From positions 62,001 to 126,000 of the forward strand of contig NZ_FQWF01000012.1 in assembly GCF_900129585.1 (NCBI RefSeq): DNA of 64,000 nucleotides, given 5' to 3'. This document shows, in pieces, positions 44,039-52,938 of this stretch (its first letter is position 1; the number at the start of each line of letters is the position of its first letter). Position numbers and translations under genes: made by a program. The notes below the pieces were generated by a model. That model was not told where the DNA came from, did no database searches, and saw only the letters and a program-made list of their open reading frames with translations. This DNA comes from Flavobacterium micromati (GTDB lineage: Bacteria; Bacteroidota; Bacteroidia; Flavobacteriales; Flavobacteriaceae).

Positions 44039-44363
44039 AGAAAATGAATTAGAAATGTTCTCTTTTGACCAAATTAAAGACGAGTTTATAGGAGAATCTG
44101 GAACTGCTCAAAGGACTATTTACGAGCAAGAACTTCAAATGGCAATACTTGGAAACTTAATAAAAAAAGTTCGTCTTGACAGAAACATGACCCAAGAAGA
44201 ACTCGGAAAGTTAATTGGTGTTCAACGAGCACAAATTTCGAAGCTTGAAAACAATACAACTAATGTAACTGTTGAAACAATTTTAAGAGTTTTCAGTGCT
44301 TTAAATGCTAAAGTAAATTTTAAGGTCGAAATTTTAGATAGTATCATAAAAATTGCTGGATAA
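44028..44363 (+). CDS. Xre-family HTH antitoxin (HigA-like)
   Basis: 111 aa from ATG 44028, overlapping the toxin stop. The N-terminal part (MFSFDQIKDEFIGESGTAQRTIYEQELQ) is the toxin-contact segment seen in HigA-like proteins partnered with PF05973 toxins. The HTH spans about 42-95 (IKKVRLDRNMTQEELGKLIGVQRAQISKLENNTTNVTV). It binds the operon promoter and neutralises the toxin. It remains intact although the toxin is broken. Confidence 0.88.
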   Translation: MKNKENELEMFSFDQIKDEFIGESGTAQRTIYEQELQMAILGNLIKKVRLDRNMTQEELGKLIGVQRAQISKLENNTTNVTVETILRVFSALNAKVNFKVEILDSIIKIAG

Positions 44364-44403
44364 ACTAAGTATTGTCAATTACGTCGATTAAACAAGCACT
44401 ATT

Positions 44404-44580
44404 CTCAGCTAAATTACTGTAAAACCAAATAAAAAGGAGAATTGGTAAAGGTTTTTGTAGAAAGAAGTTTTGAGCGGATTAAATAATTCTACCCTAACCC
44501 CTGCACAGAAGGGGAATTTAAGACCTGCAAGTGCAAACTGGTAGGTCTTTTTTTTGGAGTAAAATGAATAGTTTTTATGG
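44404..44580. repeat. Decayed second copy of the htpG 3' end and terminator
   Basis: CTCAGCTAAATTACTGTAAA, then AAAGGAGAA, then codons reading VFVERSFERIK with a stop (htpG ends AFVKRSFELIK), then CCCTAACCCC, then AAGACCTGCAAGTGCAAACT and a T-run. It aligns with 43162-43337. The 358 bp from 44581 to 44938 that follow hold no gene; they include TGTGACATTGGCACTATAAG (44880 region) before the next gene. Confidence 0.75.
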
Positions 44581-44938
44581 AATCTTATCCCGCTCCCGAG
44601 TCTACTGAACGCTACACCCGAGCAAAGCACACTAACGAAGTAATCTTTGTTTGTGGCCATCGCCGACGCGCAGAATTCACTCTTAAATATTAGAGACAAG
44701 CGGGTCTCAGGAATTAGTGCGAAAAAAGAGAATTTGTGGTTTGCCGTACATTTATAAATTAAAGGTTTTATTTATGAAAAATAAGCTTATATAAGTTTTT
44801 TCGGAATTAAATTATATATTTGGGGAGAAGAAAAAAAAAACAAAGTATGCGCTTATCATTTTGTTTTGGTATCAAAACTGTGTGACATTGGCACTATAAG
44901 TAAGTTGGCAAATATATTGACCCACAAAACAGAAAATT

Positions 44939-45661
44939 ATGATAAAAGATGAAATAAGAAGTTTAATTCCTGTTGACAAAGTGTATGTAGATGCTCTAAG
45001 TCCTGCAATGAAACAAATCGGTAAATCACTTGAGAGTGTTGCGAAAACTTCTAGATTTTTACTTGCTCCATTTGAATACTTAGCAAAACAGCACGACAGA
45101 TGGGAAAGATACTTGGAAAAAGTTTCAGAAAGAGTTGATAAAGAAAACTTAATCGAAGGTCATCCTCAAATTGTAATTCCTACATTAGAAGGTTTAAGTT
45201 TGACATATGAAAATACTTTACTAAGTGAATTATTTATAAATCTTTTAGCAATATCTATTGACAAATCTAAACAAGATTTGGCTCATCCAGCGTTTCCAAG
45301 TATAATCAAACAATTAAGTAGAGATGAAGCAGTAATCTTGTTTTATCTTAAACATAAAAATTATAAAATAAAACAAAAATCAGATTATAATGAAGAGAAA
45401 AATCAATTTAAAAATAAAGAAACTCTCTGCGAAGAATTCCCCATGGAAAAACTCGACTTTCCTCAAAATATTTGGATGAATATGAATCATTTAAATAGTT
45501 TAAATCTCGCTGGAACTTGGCAAGTTGGTCAACAAGAAGTGATTTATGACAAAGCTACAAAAAGACAAATAGGAGTATTTATAAATAGTGAAAGAAGATT
45601 AATGGAATTTGGGGAACTGTTTGCTAATGCCTGTATTCCAAATGACTTTATCGAACTATAA
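44939..45661 (+). CDS. Abi-alpha (DUF4393) family protein, probable abortive-infection defence
   Basis: 240 aa, soluble, without signal peptide. It begins with SPAMKQIGKSLESVAKTSRFLLAPFEYLAKQHDRWERYLEKVSERV and continues with PTLEGLSLTYENTLLSELFINLLAISIDKSKQDLAHPAFPSIIKQLSRDEA, the pattern of DUF4393/Abi-alpha. The family was first linked to abortive infection against phages. Monocistronic; its low GC and position between a TA module and an IS remnant are typical of a mobile defence gene. Followed by copy 1 of the 130-bp repeat. Confidence 0.82.
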   Translation: MIKDEIRSLIPVDKVYVDALSPAMKQIGKSLESVAKTSRFLLAPFEYLAKQHDRWERYLEKVSERVDKENLIEGHPQIVIPTLEGLSLTYENTLLSELFINLLAISIDKSKQDLAHPAFPSIIKQLSRDEAVILFYLKHKNYKIKQKSDYNEEKNQFKNKETLCEEFPMEKLDFPQNIWMNMNHLNSLNLAGTWQVGQQEVIYDKATKRQIGVFINSERRLMEFGELFANACIPNDFIEL

Positions 45662-45702
45662 AAGCATCTGCTAACAGCAAATACTCACTGCGTCTGACAG
45701 AT

Positions 45703-45830
45703 GAACAATGAACCCGCGGTTGAATCCTCCGCGGCGGGCAAGCTGGAACCGATTACATTCCGTCAACACTATGGAGTTATCGTAAAAATTATTTGAAAGA
45801 TTATAAGAGGCAAAAATGCCTCTTTTTTTT
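45703..45830. repeat. 130-bp dispersed repeat, copy 1
   Basis: Contains CCGCGGTTGAATCCTCCGCGG (two CCGCGG arms), AGCTGGAACC, GTCAACACT, GGAGTTATCGTAAA and ends in a terminator-like hairpin AGAGGCA / TGCCTCT plus T8 (45806-45830). Copies 2 and 3 are at 47554-47679 and 55541-55669. GC content is far above its surroundings. It follows the Abi-alpha gene by about 40 bp. Confidence 0.9.
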
Positions 45831-45842
45831 CAGTTCAATAAA

Positions 45843-46213
45843 CTTGATTTTTTAAAGCGATTTCACTAACTGCGAGGCCTTGATTTCTAAAATCGTTAAT
45901 GATGTTATAATTCGGCTCAATATCTGTTAAGAGCCATTGTAATTCAATAATGCGAACGCACTCTTTTTCTAACTTTCTAGAACTTCAAGTCCATTTAAGT
46001 AACCGTGTAAATAGATTCAAAGAAACAACTTAGTGTCAAAACTGGGTCAACTTTCGGATTTTATAGTTTGTACCGTAAAACCAAGTGCTTCGAGTGAGAT
46101 GTGTTCTACAAAAGCTTTAATAAAACGCACGAAATTATCTGCGGCAATTATATCTTCTAAACTACTTATTTGTAACTGTTGACAATTGTTCCCGATATAT
46201 GTTGCATCTTTTA
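45843..46213 (-). pseudogene. IS1182-type transposase N-terminal remnant
   Basis: In shifted frames the minus strand reads ATYIGNNCQQLQISSLEDII, AADNFVRFIKAFVEHISLEALGF, PSFDTKLFL, YLHGYLNGL and LQWLLTDIEPNYNIINDFRNQ. This is the order found in IS1182/ISNCY-group transposases (FIQG..R-Q, DNxVR-I--F-D-L-L, GRP-YHP--LLKIYLYGYLNGIRSSR, NYKTIADFR). Stops and frameshifts abound and the DDE domain is missing, so it is a dead fragment. Confidence 0.7.
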
Positions 46214-46333
46214 ATGTAAAAATTTTCTCGCTTATATCTAAAATAAAATACTATATTTGATGCAAACAAAACGGAAGTTTTTCACAGACTGACGTTGTAG
46301 ACCTTGTCGCAAAATAACACCAAACAATTAAAA

Positions 46334-47503
46334 ATGAAAAAAAAAATAGTCCTTTTTTCTTTATCAGCCTTCATGTTTTTAAATTCCTGTAATAATTCAG
46401 AAAAAAAGCATAAAATAAATATTACGGATTACATTCTAAATATTCCGGAAAACAAAAATTTTGAGGATAAGTATATCATCATTGAGTTTTGGGCAACATG
46501 GTGTGGTCCATGTTTGAGTGCAGTTCCTCACATAAACAAGTTACAAGAAAAATATAAATCAAATAAAGAACTAGTTTTTATTTCAATGACTGACGAAAAA
46601 GCAGAAAAAGTTCTAGCAACATTAAATAGAATAGAGTTCAAAACGATAGTTGTAAGCGATCAAACCAAAAAAACACATAGAGATTTAGAAGTTGAAAAAA
46701 ATGGAATAATGGCAATTCCATTAACAGTTCTAATAGATAATAAAGGTGTAATTAAATGGAAAGGGTTACCCGAAGATTTGAATGAACAAAAAATTGACCT
46801 ATTTTTAAAAGGAGGAAAATTGAATGTAAATAAAACAAAAATTAATACTAAGAACATATCGTTAAAAAACGACTTTTTTGAGAAAGCAATAACAATTATA
46901 AAAAATAAAAAAATTGACACAACTTTTTACTTGGTTAAAGCAAAAAATGAAAATTCATCAATGATTGTAAATGGCTTAACAAATGGAAAATATATTGTCC
47001 AAAACAAAAAACTTTCTAACATAATTTCTAATTTCACGGATATTCCCGAAGAACAAATTAAAATTTCAGAAAAGTTTAATGACTTAACTTATAATTTAAT
47101 TTATAAAAATACAACTAATAAAGAATTGCCAAAAGAATTAAAAATAAAAATTTTAAACCGATTAAATCTAAAAGAGAAAATTTACAGAAAAGAAGAGCCA
47201 GTTTACAGTTTAAAAATTTCAAATAAATCTAAACTTAAAATCTCAAGGAAAACAGAAAAAAATACAGGACATAATAGCGAAAGTGAAAGTCATTTAATTT
47301 CATCAGGCTCCAATATTAATAATTTGATAAGACAAGTAAGTTCTACTTTTAAAATTGTTATTGTAAACAAAACTGGACTTAATGAAAATTACGATTTAAT
47401 TTTAAGTAAGGAATCACTTGAAAAATTAAATATTGATTTAAGGTCATATGGATTAACACTTGAAAAAAATATGCTAAGTACTAAAATATACAAATACGAA
47501 TAA
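46334..47503 (+). CDS. Lipoprotein thioredoxin fused to a DUF3738 (TIGR03435) domain
   Basis: 389 aa from ATG 46334 (an upstream TTG adds ten residues). Lipoprotein signal ending FLNSC (Cys19). Thioredoxin domain about 35-165 with WCGPC at 56-60 and cis-Pro in MAIPLTVLI. A long Lys/Asn-rich second half ends in a DUF3738-type segment (ISNFTDIPEEQIKIS, RQVSSTFKIVIVNKTGLNENYDL, LRSYGLTLEKNML). A TlpA-like thiol-disulfide reductase in the periplasm; DUF3738 role unknown. Very AT-rich coding. GTTGTAG lies 37 bp upstream and CTACAAC 12 bp downstream, as if the gene were a cassette. Confidence 0.85.
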   Translation: MKKKIVLFSLSAFMFLNSCNNSEKKHKINITDYILNIPENKNFEDKYIIIEFWATWCGPCLSAVPHINKLQEKYKSNKELVFISMTDEKAEKVLATLNRIEFKTIVVSDQTKKTHRDLEVEKNGIMAIPLTVLIDNKGVIKWKGLPEDLNEQKIDLFLKGGKLNVNKTKINTKNISLKNDFFEKAITIIKNKKIDTTFYLVKAKNENSSMIVNGLTNGKYIVQNKKLSNIISNFTDIPEEQIKISEKFNDLTYNLIYKNTTNKELPKELKIKILNRLNLKEKIYRKEEPVYSLKISNKSKLKISRKTEKNTGHNSESESHLISSGSNINNLIRQVSSTFKIVIVNKTGLNENYDLILSKESLEKLNIDLRSYGLTLEKNMLSTKIYKYE

Positions 47504-47553
47504 TAAACTCAGCCTACAACAGCGAGACGTTTGTTGGGTTCGCCGCGACGAAC

Positions 47554-47679
47554 CAACAATGAACCCGCGGTTGAATCCTCCGCGGCGGACAAGCTGGAAC
47601 CGCTTACATGCAGTCAACACTTTGGAGTTATCGTAAAGTATTGCGAGAGAATTTTAAGAGGCAAGTACGCCTCTTTTTT
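47554..47679. repeat. 130-bp dispersed repeat, copy 2
   Basis: Matches copy 1 from AACAATGAACCCGCGG through the AGAGGCA / TGCCTCT-like hairpin. It is preceded by a stem GTTGGGTTCG / CGAACCAAC (47532-47556) and GCCTACAACAGC (47512-47523) directly after the thioredoxin-fusion stop. Confidence 0.9.
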
Positions 47680-47754
47680 ATTTAAGCGAAACAAAAGTCA
47701 TTTGTAGCGTGTTTTTTACTTTTTAACAACCAATAAATCAACTATATTTACTCC

Positions 47755-47778
47755 AAAAAGGTTTGAATAAACCTTTTT
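47755..47778. repeat. Palindrome AAAAAGGTTT / AAACCTTTTT
   Basis: Perfect 10-bp arms with a 4-base loop in the 73-97 bp upstream of the DUF5694 gene. It looks like a bidirectional terminator. The preceding text resembles that before 55780 (AATAAATNNNCTATATTTAC), possibly a shared promoter. Confidence 0.6.
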
Positions 47779-47851
47779 GATTTTTAAAATCAATTAAATT
47801 AACTGACCATTTAAAAACGAAACCTCTACCAACTAATATTGATTTACAATT

Positions 47852-48721
47852 ATGACAACTGCACAAAAAACAATTTTAATAACTAGTATTCTTGCAATTT
47901 ATTCTTGCAAGAATTCACAAAGTGTCTTAAATGAGAAAAAAAATACGCAAAATATTGTTTTAAATAACAAAGAAGATCAAGACCTAAAAAAAATACCTGT
48001 TCTTAATTTTGGGACTTTTCACATGGGATTAACTAATGATGCGACCACAACAGAATTTGATGAAAATGATAGAAAAAATCAACTGGCTATAAAAGAAATT
48101 GCAAAAAAATTATCTGAATTTCGTCCAACAGTAATTATTGTAGAAAGACCTCCAAGCTTTGACAATAGACTCCAAGCCGAGTACAGTGAATATGTTTCTA
48201 ATCCTAAAATGAAATTCAAAGATCCATCGGAAATTGAATTGTTAGCTTATGAATTAGGACGCATTAGTGGCACTAAAAGAATTTATGGGGTTGATCATAA
48301 AATGAGTTACAATTATAATATTGGCAGCGAAATGACAAATTCAATTGACTCTACTTGGCACAATAAATATTATAAAAATCCCTTACAATATTATCCTGAT
48401 GTTAATATCGATCAGAGTAAGTTGAATTTATTAGAAAAATTAAAAATAACAAATCAGCAGTCTTTTCTAGACTTTTTGATAGAAGTAAACGCAGAAATGC
48501 TTGCACATGTAGGTAGTGAAAAAGGATTTGAAGGCGCTGACGAGGCAACAAAATATTATCAAAGAAATATCAGAATGTATTCCAATTTAAATAGGATTCC
48601 ACTTAATGAAAATGATAGGGTTTTTATTATTTTAGGAGCTAGTCATACCGCATATTTCAAAGATTTTATCCAGAGAAGTCCTAAATTTAAAATGGTAGAC
48701 ACCTTTCAATACTTAAATTAA
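47852..48721 (+). CDS. DUF5694 family lipoprotein (TraB/GumN-like fold)
   Basis: 289 aa with lipoprotein signal (ILAIYSC, Cys19). Conserved blocks PVLNFGTFHMGLTND, RPTVIIVERPP, YELGRISGTKRIYGVDHKM and RVFIILGASHTAYFKDFI match DUF5694. The GTFH, ERP and GASH residues resemble the metal sites of TraB/Tiki-type proteases. A periplasmic hydrolase is possible but unproven. Alone on the plus strand. Confidence 0.85.
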   Translation: MTTAQKTILITSILAIYSCKNSQSVLNEKKNTQNIVLNNKEDQDLKKIPVLNFGTFHMGLTNDATTTEFDENDRKNQLAIKEIAKKLSEFRPTVIIVERPPSFDNRLQAEYSEYVSNPKMKFKDPSEIELLAYELGRISGTKRIYGVDHKMSYNYNIGSEMTNSIDSTWHNKYYKNPLQYYPDVNIDQSKLNLLEKLKITNQQSFLDFLIEVNAEMLAHVGSEKGFEGADEATKYYQRNIRMYSNLNRIPLNENDRVFIILGASHTAYFKDFIQRSPKFKMVDTFQYLN

Positions 48722-49511
48722 AAGTTAACAAAAGTAGTTAAAATTAGTGGTATTTGTCACAGCAAATGGAGCATTACAGGTTGTTTTGGCAATACAACGC
48801 TGATAGCAATAGAATTGTAAAAATCGTTTAACATCTTTGGGGAATTATCGGTTATACAATTTTTGTATTTGGTTTTTTGATGGAGCTATTTAACAAGCAT
48901 GGAGCAGCAATCTTTTTAGACATGCAGGGTCATGGGAAATAACTTTTGCTATTTGGTTAATTGTCAAAAGCGGTCAAAATGAAAATCAACGGAACCACTA
49001 AAACTACCTAGAAAAAATTGGCGATTCAGTGGTTGAATGATCCCGATGAGACTCGGGATTGTGCTTCGTGGTAAATTCGATGTTGGCTAAAGGTTTAGTA
49101 CTTCGAAATCATCCGTTTTCGAAAAGTTCCAAAAAAACAAACTTTTATATATTGCTGTAGTGCTTCCCATTCTGCTAACTTATCAGTAATAAAACGATAA
49201 ATATTTGATATTTAGATTCTTATCATTTACAAATTTATAGTAAATTGAAAAATAACAAATATTTCATATATTTGAATCAAACAACTCAAGATCCCTTTTA
49301 CTATAAAAATTTAATAGAAAATTATTTCGGATTGTTCGAAAGCTTGAACATAATGAGCAAACTAGAACTAGTTTAAAAATCATTAAAAGCGGAAACAAAA
49401 AGAAAAGAAAATAAATTTTATAAGTGTTTTATTAAATTCTCAACGAAAAAAAAGTTCTGATGAAATAAACAAAGAGGTCAAATCAAGCAGAAAATTTAGA
49501 AACAAAGAAAT
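48722..49511. other. Gene-free, eroded region
   Basis: 790 bp without an intact frame. It holds a GATCCCGA / TCGGGATT inverted repeat near 49039-49062 and, on the minus strand near 49070-49200, a short frame reading DKLAEWEALQQYIKVCFFGTF that may be part of a lost gene. Around 49440-49510 the plus strand reads SSDEINKEVKSSRKFRNKEIK, possibly the tail of an antitoxin partner to the VapC remnant that follows. Confidence 0.45.
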
Positions 49512-49906
49512 TAAAATTCTAATATTATTTATTTGATACTAATATCTAAATCCATTTTGCATGGAAAATTTGAAGTTGACAAAACACTTAAATTAAAAGA
49601 CTTCAGAATACGGTTTTATTTTAGAAATAACAGTTTTAAAATAAAGGTTTGGTGCTGAAACAATTATGACAACGTAAAATCATATAAATCTGTGGATGTT
49701 TTCTTAAAAGGAATTGTAACAATTCCAATCTTTAAATCCAAAAAAAAGTACGCTGAAGAAAAAGTTCTTCTTAATAATCTTGGTCAACGCTGAAATGACG
49801 AATCTGATGTATTAATTGGTATTGCCGCCTCTAAAAAAAATTAAAAGTAGTTACTGAAAATACCAAAGATTTTGAAAGGATAAATGACTTTGAAATTGAG
49901 AATTAG
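49512..49906 (+). pseudogene. Decayed VapC-type (PIN domain) toxin
   Basis: Pieces in shifted frames keep VapC order: YLFDTNI then a stop then IHF, then LHGKFEVDKTLKLKDF, then YDNVKSYKSVDVFLKGIVTIPIF, KSKKKYAEEKVLLNNLGQR, stop, NDESDVLIGIAASKK and finally VVTENTKDFERINDFEIEN with a terminal TAG. DTNI, the E/D-D-LIG-A helix and VTENTKDFERI are PIN-domain RNase landmarks. At least three lesions are visible, so it is dead. The following 218 bp up to the next gene are empty. Confidence 0.75.
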
Positions 49907-50124
49907 GTTGTGCGTAAACAACACTTTTACTGATAAGATACGTTTAGTTGCATTCACTTGTTATCAAATTACTAAGTATGATCACAAACAAAATAATTTT
50001 GGCCAATAAATAGAGCAATCACCAATCTAAAAAAAACATATTAAGACATTATATTTAGTAGTTTACTACACGCGTGATTAATTAATATATTTATTATCTC
50101 AATAGAAACTAACAAACGCTAGCT

Positions 50125-50472
50125 ATGAAATTGATACAAAACAATCTTAAACTTTGCTGCATTTTGTTACTGTTAACATTTTTACAATCGTGTTATTCTG
50201 TTCGAATGGTCAACACTAGCGGTGTCCCACAACCCGATCCTATGAATAATGTAGCAGGCTTTTATCGGCATAAAGCGGTAACTAAAATAGACACCGTTAT
50301 TAAATTAAAAACACTTGAAAAAGAATTCACCTTACTTGAAAAATGCGGTGATCGCGGTTTTCACTCGGTAGAATACAGGAACACTTTTGGAGGTTTATTA
50401 AGAAGTGTTTTTTCGTTTGGAAAAAAAAAGACAGTACAAATAAAATATGTGTGTTTAAAAGAGTCCAATTAA
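50125..50472 (+). CDS. Small lipoprotein of unknown function
   Basis: 115 aa with a lipoprotein signal ending TFLQSC (Cys23). The mature part contains PDPMNNVAGFYRHKAVTKIDTVIKLKT and a C-terminal CGDRGFHSVEYRNTFGG segment; three cysteines remain after the lipid one. The layout is somewhat like Bor/YMGG-type lipoproteins, but I cannot assign a family. It ends 10 bp before the FAD oxidase gene, so the two are probably one operon. Confidence 0.8.
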   Translation: MKLIQNNLKLCCILLLLTFLQSCYSVRMVNTSGVPQPDPMNNVAGFYRHKAVTKIDTVIKLKTLEKEFTLLEKCGDRGFHSVEYRNTFGGLLRSVFSFGKKKTVQIKYVCLKESN

Positions 50473-50482
50473 ATAATATGTT

Positions 50483-52084
50483 ATGGCAAGTACAAAAACG
50501 TTTACAATCGGTGAGTGGGATACCTTTCATAATAACGGTCCGTTTCCAACAAAAATGCTACATATTACCGAGTTAGAAGGCAAGGGAAACATGCCTTCAA
50601 GCACAGATCGTTACAATGATTGTGCACAAGAAATACAACGCTTAATTCAAGAAGCGCTCAATAATAATGAGGGATTTAGAGCTTACGGTTCCGCTTGGTC
50701 TCTATCGGCCATTGCGCACCATAAAGACAGAATGCATTACAATGGTAACATGAATTTAAAAATGACGATCGATGCAGATGACCTCCATGCAAACACTAAC
50801 TATCATCACAAAAACCTATTTTTTATAGAATGTGGCAATACAATTAAAGAAATTTCTAATTTTTTATCGGCGCATGGAAAATCATTAAAAGCCAGTGGAG
50901 CCAGCAACGGTCAAACCATTGGTGGATGCATCTCCACAGGAGTTCATGGTGCTGGTCTAGATGCAGGAGCAGTGCAGGATTTTGTTGTTGGTATTAATCT
51001 CATAATTGGTCCAAATAAAAACGATATTGTATATTTAGAACGCCACTCAAAACCTGCACTTAATCAGTTATTCTTACAGAAAATAAATACCAGAATTATT
51101 AGAAATGATGATTTATTTAATGCGGCTTTAGTTGGTTTAGGAGGCTTCGGATTTATCCACGGCGTTGTTATAGAAGCAGAAGATCGATTTTTGCTAAAAC
51201 GTTATGTTAAAAAAATTGATAAGAACATCGCTTTAGAATTAGCTAAGACATTGGATTTTGAAAATTCATCTTTTACAATTCCACAAGAGGTAGATTCTAG
51301 TGGCAAAGGCTTGCGGCCTTATCATTACAAAATATTTGTAAATCCTTATCGAAATGACAATGAATATGTAGTAGAACTGATGTATAAAAAAGAATATAAA
51401 CTACCCTATCCAGATCCATTTCCAAGAATAAAAACAGCAATTTATAAGGATCTTATTACATTATTTACTAAAATAGCAGAGAAATTTCCAAAAAATATTC
51501 CTTGGCTAGTAGACCAACTTAGAAACACAATAATGCCTCAAGTCGATGAAGAAGTCACTGGTACTCTGGCAGAAATATTTTGGGATGCGCCACATCAAGG
51601 GCCAGCATTTGCTTGTTCGGTTGGTATTGATCATAAAGATTCACCGAAAGCGCTAGAATTATTATCCAAACTTGTCAATGACGAAGGGCCAATTCCTGGA
51701 ATTTTTGCCATGCGTTTTGTAAAACAATCACAGGCTACTTTAGCTTTTACTAAGTTTACGATAACATGCATGCTCGAAATGGATGGTGTATTATGGGAAA
51801 AAACAAATAACATAATAAGCTTAACCGAATTTTCTAAACGGATCATAGAAGTTTTAATGCAAAATGGGATCTTATTTACCATACACTGGGGGAAAAATTC
51901 AGATTGGGCCTTTCCTGGGCTTGTTGAGCACATGTTTGGAAACAAAATGAAAATATGGAAAAACTACAGAAACTCATTGCTTTCTGCAGAGTTGGCGCAA
52001 TTGTTTTCCAACGATTTTTTAGAAATGACAAATTTAGCACAACCAGAAAGTGATATACCGCAAGATTTGATTGTTTCTTTGTAG
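50483..52084 (+). CDS. FAD-binding (PCMH-type) oxidoreductase, sugar-lactone-oxidase-like
   Basis: 533 aa. The FAD PCMH domain spans about 40-235: FRAYGSAWSLSAIA, FLSAHGKSLKASGASNGQTIGGCISTGVHGAG and QDFVVGINLIIGP. The C-terminal half resembles ALO/gulonolactone-oxidase substrate domains and ends with a HWGKNSDW block (near residue 470), the HWG/K motif of that family's active site. It probably oxidises a sugar lactone or alditol with oxygen. No signal peptide is seen. Preceded by a small lipoprotein gene in the same operon. Substrate unknown. Confidence 0.85.
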   Translation: MASTKTFTIGEWDTFHNNGPFPTKMLHITELEGKGNMPSSTDRYNDCAQEIQRLIQEALNNNEGFRAYGSAWSLSAIAHHKDRMHYNGNMNLKMTIDADDLHANTNYHHKNLFFIECGNTIKEISNFLSAHGKSLKASGASNGQTIGGCISTGVHGAGLDAGAVQDFVVGINLIIGPNKNDIVYLERHSKPALNQLFLQKINTRIIRNDDLFNAALVGLGGFGFIHGVVIEAEDRFLLKRYVKKIDKNIALELAKTLDFENSSFTIPQEVDSSGKGLRPYHYKIFVNPYRNDNEYVVELMYKKEYKLPYPDPFPRIKTAIYKDLITLFTKIAEKFPKNIPWLVDQLRNTIMPQVDEEVTGTLAEIFWDAPHQGPAFACSVGIDHKDSPKALELLSKLVNDEGPIPGIFAMRFVKQSQATLAFTKFTITCMLEMDGVLWEKTNNIISLTEFSKRIIEVLMQNGILFTIHWGKNSDWAFPGLVEHMFGNKMKIWKNYRNSLLSAELAQLFSNDFLEMTNLAQPESDIPQDLIVSL

Positions 52085-52377
52085 TGCGGGGATGATTCTT
52101 CGTTTGTTGCGAAAAATGCTTTTGAAACATATAATTTTGAACAAGTAAAATCTTTTTGCAATGTAAAGTGAAACATTCATAAAACTAAAAAAATTGACAA
52201 TTCACAAAAAAAAGAAGAACTTGCGTTATAACTATTATAAAAAAATTTATGATGGTGTGCTTTATTGAAACGAGTAAGTACAATAGCTACTACCGGCAAT
52301 AATGGAAAATTAATTACCTATTTAAGTCGATCCACAAATACAATAAAGGATAAGTTCAATTTTTAAAATTATATTTT

Positions 52378-52938
52378 ATGACGAGACAAAACTTTTTAAA
52401 AACACGATTGTATTGTACAGCAATAATAGCAATTGTAATCTGGTCATTATTAGTTTGGGATCATTTTCATGGAGGTGTGCCCAGCCACCACGTATTGCAT
52501 CGTGAAGATTTACCGGCGTTTTCTAATTGGTGGGGAGGTTTTTTAATTCCATTACTGACATGGTTCCTATTCTCCCGAATTCAAGGTAGAATCAGCAAAA
52601 ATAGCGGTTTTGATACTACTATTCCAGCAAATGTGTTTTATGGATTCCTTAGTGCTCTAATTTTTGGAATACTACTTTCTATATTTTTTACAGCTGGATT
52701 TGAGGAATTGCCACTTTACATGATTATTGGCCTTATCCTTACTTCACTTTTCTTACCAATTTACCGAGCAGAATGCTTTCTAGGATTTGTTGTTGGCATG
52801 ATATATACCTTTGGCGGTGTTCTTCCTATTTTGATTGTGTCCATTTTAACTTTAATAGGAGCAATAATGTACCTGATCGTTAGATCCGGCGTACTCTTTA
52901 TTATATTAAAAGTCTCGAACTTAAAAATCATAAAATAA
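52378..52938 (+). CDS. Multi-pass membrane protein of unknown function
   Basis: 186 aa with about five to six membrane segments (11-28, 50-66, 87-107, 113-128, 134-150, 153-178). It carries a His-rich first loop (WDHFHGGVPSHHVLHREDLPAFSNWWGG). No family is recognised. The His cluster is unusual and could bind metal. It follows the FAD oxidase after a 293-bp spacer in the same direction. Confidence 0.75.
   Translation: MTRQNFLKTRLYCTAIIAIVIWSLLVWDHFHGGVPSHHVLHREDLPAFSNWWGGFLIPLLTWFLFSRIQGRISKNSGFDTTIPANVFYGFLSALIFGILLSIFFTAGFEELPLYMIIGLILTSLFLPIYRAECFLGFVVGMIYTFGGVLPILIVSILTLIGAIMYLIVRSGVLFIILKVSNLKIIK

Noticed and set aside
45661..47680. Classical integron attC sites around the accessory genes
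   Set aside because: The words GTTGTAG, CTACAAC and GCTAACAGC do not fit the RYYYAAC/GTTRRRY core sites, and no integrase is in the window. Kept only as a cassette-like observation.
49070..49200. Transposase C-terminus on the minus strand (DKLAEWEALQQYIKVCFFGTF)
   Set aside because: Too short and too ambiguous to assign to any family; only mentioned in the gap description.
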